Shown here in pieces: positions 56,685 through 64,000 of a DNA stretch of 64,000 nt. The notes under the pieces are model-generated. The model had not been told where the DNA came from. It was given only the letters and a program-made list of their open reading frames with translations, and ran no database searches. The stretch covers positions 124,001 through 188,000 of the forward strand of contig QLIY01000183.1 in assembly GCA_003260075.1 (NCBI GenBank), written 5' to 3'. Source of the DNA: Phallusia mammillata (Eukaryota > Chordata > Ascidiacea > Phlebobranchia > Ascidiidae). A program made the translations under genes and the position numbers. Each line of letters opens with the position of its first letter. Within the stretch, counting starts at the first letter, position 1.

Positions 56685-59600
56685 GTTATCTATGTTCACT
56701 TTGCAGACGCAAATGGAATTTCATATGCGGTTAACTTTCCTGTGAGCTTGCATAAGGACGACTTGTTTTTCCGTCGCAGTTTTGACAACTTTTCTCTGCA
56801 CACCCTGCTCCACAATATCAGGTGAATTAAAACGCGATTGATGAGATTGCAGGAATTCCAGGCGAAACGTTGGGGCGAGGTTTCGCTTTGGGATGTTGCC
56901 GTCTTCCGCTTGCTCGAGCTTATCTGATTGTGGCAACCGATGTAAGTCTCCCGGCTGCCACATCCAAATGCCACGTGGCCCGCATTGTTTAAGCCAGAAA
57001 GCTGATGAGCATCAGAAAGCGACTCAAGGTCATTTATGTCTGATGAAAAAGGCGCGCCCGGTTTCATCCGTATATTTCGAGGTTGCATGCCATCCCCGCA
57101 TTGCCGGTAAACAAAACTGATTTGGAACGTTGCGAAGTTTTTGGCGCACCCGCATAATTAAGCCACGTTTTGACTACGCGGCTATATATAGACCTTAAAA
57201 CTTGTTGGGCACCGGTGCGGTGGAGCCCCAACCCCCCTTTCCGGAGACGCGATGAAAACAATGTGGAATATCAAAGCGTGGGTGGGTTGTGTTGGCAGCC
57301 ATGGATGTCACCCTTCTGTCATGTTGTGGCCGCGAGCACGCGAATCCGTCGCAAATCAAACCGAACCCGCCGTTTGCCGAGTTGAAAGCCGAAATAATGA
57401 CAAGTTACGGCGCGCTGGGATATTTCTTTGCACGGAACTTTACACAAGAATTGACAGGAAGATGTGTTTGGCGAAAATATGCGACTGAGCACAGACACAA
57501 TAAGGTTACCGCCCCCTGAAGGTGGCGATTTGACAAATTCAATTTCAGGCCGTGGGTAAGATCAGGGTGGTCCTAGTTGGTCTTGAGAAATCCGAACAAT
57601 ATTCAAAGTTAAGTTTGTTTTTTTACCAACAAACAACGAAAACGTTTTGCGAAATGTGTTTGTGAAAAACAAAATTTCTAAATTGTTATGAACAAAAATA
57701 TTAATGTAAAATAATAATTTGTATGCAAACATTTTTTCAAGTCAGGTCTGTGCCAAATTTTCGACAAATATTCTTTTTCTTGACAAAAAGCGCTGCCAGT
57801 TGACGCCCTGAGCGGGTGAAATTACCAAGTCGTAAATATTTTGCTCCTTCCCACTGGAGGTTGATTGACAGCGAACTCTACCGATCAACTTGTTACTCCC
57901 AAAACGGTTAAAGCAACACAAATCGTCACTACAAATAACTCGAGCCGAAAATAGCAAGTCAGAAACGTGGATGAATCATCAGAACCGGCCGGCAAACCGG
58001 GTACAACTGTAACTGCTTACTCTATCAGGTTCCAACATCAACAGCTTGAAATGCGGTGAGAGTTTGCAGACGCGGATTTGCTTCATCGCTTATTGCCTTG
58101 TAGCACGCGACAGACGGCGATGAGTCAAAACCCAGGAATTCGAGCGAAAATCGGGATTGTTAGAAATCACGACAACAAGTTCGTTTGACAGAACCGGTGT
58201 CATGGCCGGTTGACAGGTGCCCGACTCCTCAACATTAAAACCCGACTTTTAATTGCTAGAAACGAAGCAAAGGCAAATGTGGCGGCCGCACAAAGGCGAC
58301 TTAGTGCCGAGAGTGATTATTAGCGCATAGGCAGTATAATTGTGACGACAACTCACCTGTCGAGCACGCCAACAGCCGGCAAAGTGGCAACCTGCAATCA
58401 GTGAGAATGTCGGTTTGGCATCAATGCATTGAAATTAAAGTTTGACTTTTTGCGAAGCAGTAAATACGAAGTTGGCTGCCGACGCTGCGAGGCAACAATC
58501 TAAGAAGCAACAATTTGGCAGATGAAGGAAGTCTATCACTGCTATTTACCGAATTAGCCAAGGACATTTCAAGGTCATGAGCGAAATTTGACAATATTTT
58601 GCGTGAACCTTGTGACCTTCTGTCTGCTGCTGCACGCGACTTGAAAATAAAAACTTTTCGACCACGAGATTTTCGTTTGGTTTCAAATTTATTGTGTTTC
58701 AATTATAGCAGTAGAGTGTTTACAGACTTAACTGTTACGTAACAAGCCGAAATTGTATTTTATTAGCATATTGCGCGGCCACACCCTCTAAATTTGTTGG
58801 GGGAGGGGCAAATTTGAATAAGGAGGGGAAAATAAAAACACATCAGCTCATATGAGTTGTGAAAACAATAATTATCGAAACTCTGATCAATTTCGGTTAT
58901 TTAAGCCGTTAAAGATGAATCGAAATTTTCGGAATCAAGGGGACTTTAGTTTTAAAGTTTGTACGAATAAGTTGTTGCTTTTCTGAAACGGTTGCTTTCA
59001 GTAAAACACAATCAATGGATGTAAATCACATGTAAATATTGCGTGCAAGGAAAGCTCACGTCACAATTATATTGTTAAAATTAGCATTGCTTTGTTGAAC
59101 AAAAATCACATCATTTCTGAAACACCATTCAGCGGAGAAGACCTAAGCTCAATACTTAAAAAAGTCATCGTTTCAAAGACAATATCCCTGGGTGATGAGA
59201 TTAAATAAGAGATCTCCTTTAACTTAACCAGCTAAAATTCCCATAGCAACCCGATCTTACGGGAATCTTTCACAAACAATAGTTTTCGCGTCTTCCCGCT
59301 AATGAGGCCTTTCAACGACTTCACAATGTACAAAGCATCGATGGAAAGTTTGTTTACATGCAGAACCGCGCGCGCAGTTGTCAAGCCGACCGTCAGCAAC
59401 AGTGCTCTGTGACGTCACACTCGCATCACGTGATAAACACCGCGAAACGTGAGAGTGAGCATTGTGACGTAACAGGTAAACAAGCGTCTTTCACCTTTAA
59501 GAATGCACGAACTTGTTTGTACCCTATTGTGTTGTCACAAAGCGCTGTATTCTTCATACAAATACCAATAGATACCGGGGCCGCGATTTACAACACAGAC

Positions 59601-59837
59601 TCATCTATTTTGGCCGAGTTTCCTTATCTGCCATTTAAAACACTTCCTGTGGTCGCAGCAACGAATTGATCAGAAATGACCCATATTAGAGCAAATTGTG
59701 GCAATTAAGCACAGTATATACACTCGATTGCATTTCGGGTCGTAAATAGAAACGCAACAGGGTCATGACGAAAGTAAAAGCTCATAGCCTTTATGACTCA
59801 GATGCGTTCGCCGAAATAAAATGTTGCGGGAGACACG

Positions 59838-59845
59838 TATAAAAG
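59838..59845 (+). promoter_or_regulatory. TATA-box-like element
   Basis: TATAAAAG in a GC-richer context is followed 62 bp later by a start codon (59907) opening a 35-codon frame. That frame has no signal peptide. The transcript it would drive is unknown. Confidence 0.35.
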
Positions 59846-61060
59846 CGGCGATGTTTTCGAGTTCATGCAGCAAGCACGCAGCAGGCAAGGTCACAAAAGT
59901 TCCACAATGGCATCGAAACGACGCCGAAAATTTTGTCAGGCGAAAACGTTTCTGAAGTGGCTTACGCTTTGTAACTCAAGTGATGATACAGTCAGCGTGG
60001 CTGCAAATTCTTGAGGTTTCCAGCAAGCCGTCCTGCAGTGTTGTGTGCATGTGGGCGAATGTAAAAGGCGAGGTGTCAATCAATAGCTTCGAATTCAGCT
60101 TGAATCGTTGGGCTTATCGACCGGATGGTCCCTGATTACTGGATTTCGTAATCGCCGAACAATAACGCGATAAGCTGCTTGAATAGCGCCCTGTTGTTTT
60201 AGCGAGCGGGTCGGGAAATCGGATCTTACTCTGCTTGAGGTTTTATAACACGACAGCAACGAACAAAGCCTTCTTAGTGGTCGAAAAAACAACATGTCAA
60301 CGCATTGTGGCAGGGAAACCTTGTCAAGGTAAACAAGACCCAATCCCGTGTTATAATTATAGCTGCTCTAAACATCTGTAACCAATACCAGTCTGCAAAA
60401 ACACAAATTGATATCTCTGCCCCTTACCTGGCTTTGCGGGGTCTACGTTGTGTGGCAGGGCTCACAGGTCAATACTTAACCCAAGTATTCATCGCGATGT
60501 CAAGGGTCAGACCGGTACAGACACGGCATGACCTGAAACACATGGTTTGCTGACGTCTGCTTGGATACAACAACACAAACAGCTTTGCAACGAGATAAAC
60601 AACTCAAGGACAAAATTTGTATTTCCACGTATCCGTGAAGGTCATGCACAAACGACTTTAAATTTTTGGCATTTTTTATGGCACAATTCCCTATGAAAGT
60701 ATCTTTTGTTTTTTTTATCATTTTCCTATTACTTATTCTATCGATATTTGACAGAAGATTTGAAAACATCGATAAAATAATTTGACAAATCGTTTTTTTT
60801 TATTTTAACAATTATTTAACTGCTTGATTATTTCCTTAAATGATTTTTTTCTCTTTCCAGATTTTTCTGCGCAACCTAACAGTTTGCCAGTTGAGTAGGT
60901 GATTTAGCTTTAAACTGTTTCTCCAAATAAAGAATATTTGCAAAGCGGTTCCATCGAACGTCGGCCCGAGTTAGGCATTTCAGCAGAAGCATTCGACGGT
61001 AAAACTTCGCTGAATCGTCAACGCTGCGAAGAAAAAGCTGCTACGTCATCACGTTGGAGG

Positions 61061-61068
61061 TATATAAG
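61061..61068 (+). promoter_or_regulatory. TATA box of the second insulin-like gene
   Basis: TATATAAG is preceded about 20 bases upstream by TACGTCATCACG, which resembles a CRE half-site. Transcription would start near 61095. A first leader exon could end at 61121 (TTGAG/GTGAGT donor) and splice to an acceptor at 62070 (TTCTACAG), 42 bp before the start codon. The leader exon is inferred, not proven. Confidence 0.55.
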
Positions 61069-62112
61069 CGCGGGCTTCAGTGGGCTGAGTCGTCACTGTG
61101 GAAGGCAGAAGCTTCGTTGAGGTGAGTTGTGTGGCTTCAGTTGTGAGTTGTGTTATGTCGATGTAGTTCTTAGCGACCTTGGTTGGGCGATTAGCTAACA
61201 ACCTGCCACCATTTGCTTGCTTGTGGCGCCTTGTTGATCACCACAGCCCGGCTGTTATTTATTAACAGGGGTGAATGTCCAACGACCTTTCTTTCCTAAA
61301 CCCCGAATAAAACCCGCAGCATTTGTGGTTATTTACAACCTACCAAGGTCGGTGGTTGTTAGTAACTCACCATTGTTGCGACTTGACTCTACGATGAGTC
61401 ACTTGAATTTATGCAGTAGTTCAATTGCGGGCGTGTTTATCGAAATGCAGCCGGTTTCGACGACTTGACCGAACCGCCGATCGGCATGAACGCATGTAAT
61501 TAGTACGGCGCACTAATAGAGACATTAAGCAAAGGAGGTCGCTTGCACTAATCGATAGAAGCAATCACTGTGTTAATGTGCAGCGCGCAAAACACAAATC
61601 TTCTCAAAGAGTGCAGGGCAGGGCTTTTTACATTGCTTCATTTTATCGCATTCACAACGGGAAAGGTCGGGTGGAACAGAAGTTAGTTTCGTTTTAGTAT
61701 GTTCTCTGCGGGGAGTTTGCGATGAGCAGGGGATCGCTATTGATGACTTGCATGTCGCGTGTCAACGTTCGACGGGTGGCGCGCGCCCGATGCATTGTTA
61801 TCATTGTTTGCGTTAGATTAGCAACGCGATCGCCGCACGCGGTCTTTGTAATGAAGCAAGGAACGAAAAAATGTGTTGATAAGAGATCTGCTTATAAGCT
61901 TGTGCTGACGTGTGCCAACCATATACTTGCAATTCGCTAACCTCAGTGTGTTTTGTTGCTTCTTCTTTGACTTGTTGGTAACTGAACATTAAACGTGTAG
62001 AACCGTGAGACTGCTTGAGTGCATCTGCTGCAACCTTCGCAACAGCCCGACTGAAAGCGGAGTTCTACAGTTTGTGCCCGAGCTTACAAACAACGCCACG
62101 TCTCAATACAAG

Positions 62113-63268
62113 ATGAAGATCGCATTTGTTGCCCTTATCCTCGTCCTTCTGTCCATGTGCCACGGTGGCCAGGCCGGCGGAGCCTGTGGCCGCAAACTGT
62201 TGGACCTTTACATCAGTGAGTGCGGACGCACAAGAAGATTCCACGTCATCTTCAGCAAATACCCGCGACTCTACGCAAAATGTAAGTAGATACAACCTGT
62301 GTGCAACATCTGTGTTTACCAGCACCTGAATGTAGCAATCTGTCTGAAAAACATCTTGACGAAGTCGTGTGTTCGGTGAATTAAGGGGCAGGGTCGTAAA
62401 CGGGTTGGCTGGATTTAGTTTTCAACACCAACATTATGGTGACAGTTTTTACCCCACGCCACGTGTGAGCCATTGACCCATCACCACTGTGCAAATTTAT
62501 CAGCTTAACCTCTCAGGCCCCCTATGCTTGCCCTGACACACGGGTGACATTTCTCAAGCTGCAATGCCAGTTTGGCATATTTTTACGCACTTTGAATGTT
62601 TTTGCTGAAACTAAATCGCGTCTTCGACCGACAACAATGAAATCCGACGGCAAAACTCGCGCGAATTAGTGTTGGACAAATTCCAAAACCACCACAATCT
62701 GTTGTTGCGGCAATACCAAGTCTAAACTCAATCTTTATTTTGCAGTGCAAAGAGCAATGGGAATTCGTTCAAAGCGATCCCTCAGCTTTATGGAAGCCAT
62801 GAACGCGAGAACACGGATGACAGAAGCGGTGACAAGCAAGCTTATCAGGTAAGAACCACTTACGTAATTTATCGCTATGCATAGGCGTTGTTTACGTCGG
62901 CAATAGTCCGATCACTATCTTTGGCATAAACGTTTTTGTTCGGCGGATTTGCTTCGCCCTGCGGAGACATCGCGAAAAACCTGTTCCCAGCAAACTGTGT
63001 TAAATCTAAACCGAGTTAAAGGTCGCTCTGCATTAATCTCCGTAGCCGCCACGTAATCGTATGATTTGCACGTCATCACCCGGCATAGATTTTAAATCCC
63101 AGTTCTCTTCTCCGCAGAATCGGCAGCGAACAACGAAGTTACGAAGAAGAGCACCAAAGAATCCGACGTTCAATTTCACAGGATTGTTGCTACAACCACT
63201 GCGACAGTCGGCACATTCGCGAGAAATACTGCTCTAGGATGCATAAGCATCTGAGAATCAACATGTGA
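62113..63268 (+). CDS. Insulin/relaxin-family peptide precursor, complete
   Basis: A secreted insulin-superfamily hormone of 140 residues in three exons: 62113-62281, 62746-62848 and 63118-63268. The signal peptide is MKIAFVALILVLLSMCHGG. The B chain contains ACGRKLLDLYISECGR with the normal Cys-X11-Cys. A basic connecting peptide follows with Lys-Arg and Arg-Arg processing sites (IRSKRSLS, RIRRSIS). The A chain is DCCYNHCDSRHIREKYC, followed by a basic C-terminal extension to the stop. The A-chain spacing reads CC-X3-C-X9-C, one residue longer than the family's usual X8. The start is the Met directly before the hydrophobic core; an upstream in-frame ATG at 62005 would bury the signal peptide. 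The intron in the connecting-peptide region is as in other insulin genes. Confidence 0.88.
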
Positions 63269-64000
63269 AGATCTCGACTCATGTTGGCCACCAACCGAGC
63301 ATTTATCCACGGAGGTTGCACATCACTCGATGAGAAGAAGAGTAAGATGATGCCGAGAGCCGCGGTCACCTAGCGGGCTAGAAAACGTTGCGCTGCCAAC
63401 ACTGTGAATGCCACGACAACAACATACCATGTTCGGACAGAGATTTATCCTTCGCAAAATACCCAGTTGTGTTCTTGTTACGTAAAGTTCCGGCTTTCTC
63501 ACCTTTCAGTATTTCCACGTTACGATCAATTTTCTTGTCGATATTGCCTGGCCAAATTCTTGTCCTTTTGCATTTTGGATTTCAGTATGTTTGCACGCAT
63601 ATATGTATTTGCGATGCAATCAGCCAATCGTCCAGCAATATTGCACAACCGATCACTGTTACTCGCTTGCCGCAAAAACGAACACGTTGCATCACGCAAA
63701 TGTTCCACCGATGCGCAAACCAATGTTGTCACCGTCATCCGTGCACTACACCAAGTTCAAGATTAATAAAAGAGGCTTCAATCTAGAAATACTTGTCGTG
63801 TCAACATTTTTATGAGGTCAAATGTCAGCTACTGTTCACGAAGCATTAACAAGTGGGTGTTGTTTGCAGTTCGGGTTTGCTTGTGACACACTCTAGCTGT
63901 TAACACGTTAACCGGTCACAGCCACGCGACCGGTGCCATACTCCACAGAAGCAACTCAGAAGCGACCGTTTTCACGTTCGAGCAAAACAGACATTGCTTT
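63269..64000. other. 3' UTR of the insulin-like gene and right edge
   Basis: About 500 bases of 3' UTR lead to the poly(A) signal at 63765. No gene was recognised in the remaining 230 bases. Confidence 0.45.
63765..63770 (+). terminator. Poly(A) signal of the second insulin-like gene
   Basis: AATAAA lies about 500 bases after the stop codon, the first clear signal downstream of the A-chain exon. Confidence 0.6.

Larger units (their letters stand above)
49666..61060. other. Long region without a recognised gene
   Basis: Several open frames of 60-150 codons occur, mostly at 51.6-52.3 and 55.2-57.5 kb, but none has a recognisable domain, signal peptide or splice partner. The missing 5' exon(s) of the adhesion GPCR should lie here on the minus strand. 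I found none that ends in phase 1 with a good donor. Named contents are two MITEs, a hammerhead motif, one duplicated join and a TATA-like promoter at 59838. Confidence 0.45.

Noticed and set aside
57000..57060. CTGATGA boxes at 57004 and 57040
   Set aside because: No stem II, GAAA or stem I partners at proper spacing.
55188..57519. Cluster of 60-150-codon open frames in a GC-richer region
   Set aside because: Frames overlap on both strands, lack domains, signal peptides and splice partners, and look like chance openings in GC-richer DNA.
59907..60014. 35-codon frame with FCQAKTFLKWLTLC (Cys-X11-Cys) as a third insulin-like B chain
   Set aside because: There is no signal peptide, no Gly after the first Cys, and no A-chain exon before the true gene at 62113. 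The spacing is probably coincidence.

Overview
The window looks like nuclear DNA of a tunicate (ascidian, Ciona-like). It is AT-rich, has short introns with clear GT/AG borders, and carries deuterostome gene families with vertebrate-like domain layouts. It also holds two insulin-like peptide genes and many small hAT-type MITEs. Species cannot be fixed from sequence alone. All exon models were built by hand from reading frame, splice phase and splice-site context. Exon phases add up in every multi-exon model.

Layout. (1) 1-4.6 kb: repeats and a messy assembly join with a 91-base C run. (2) 4.6-5.0 kb, minus: signal/B-chain and C-peptide exons of an insulin-like gene, with no A-chain exon found in the window. 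(3) 5-12.1 kb: no gene recognised; one hAT-like repeat and two duplicated joins. (4) 12.1-19.1 kb, plus: a compact head-to-tail trio, CTNNBL1, SMPD4 and TFB1M. The first two have uninterrupted coding regions and TFB1M has 7 exons. (5) 20.0-22.1 kb, minus: HSDL1, a short-chain dehydrogenase that here keeps the catalytic tyrosine. (6) 22.7-25.7 kb, plus, divergent from HSDL1: a 13-exon gene for a 422-residue disordered protein, tentatively REDIC1/C12orf40-like. (7) 26.3-49.1 kb, minus: 17 exons of an adhesion GPCR with a PAN/apple domain, GAIN/GPS, an ADGRD1(GPR133)-like seven-helix region and a long cytoplasmic tail. Its first exon(s) are not found. (8) 39.4-45.9 kb, plus: a complete 8-exon cytochrome P450 (CYP1/2 clan) lying inside a 13-kb intron of the receptor on the opposite strand. 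(9) 49-61 kb: intergenic or unidentified, with MITEs and a hammerhead ribozyme motif. (10) 61.0-63.8 kb, plus: a complete second insulin-like gene with TATA box, 5' UTR intron, three coding exons and a poly(A) signal.

The most interesting non-coding signals are hammerhead ribozyme motifs: two with complete cores and matching stems (29990-30043 plus; 50881-50924 minus) and a decayed duplicated pair at 41.5/41.8 kb. Seventeen runs of C or G also stand out, most lying between two near-identical copies of flanking sequence. They look like unresolved assembly joins or unmerged haplotypes rather than biology. All runs below 29 kb are C and all above 37 kb are G.
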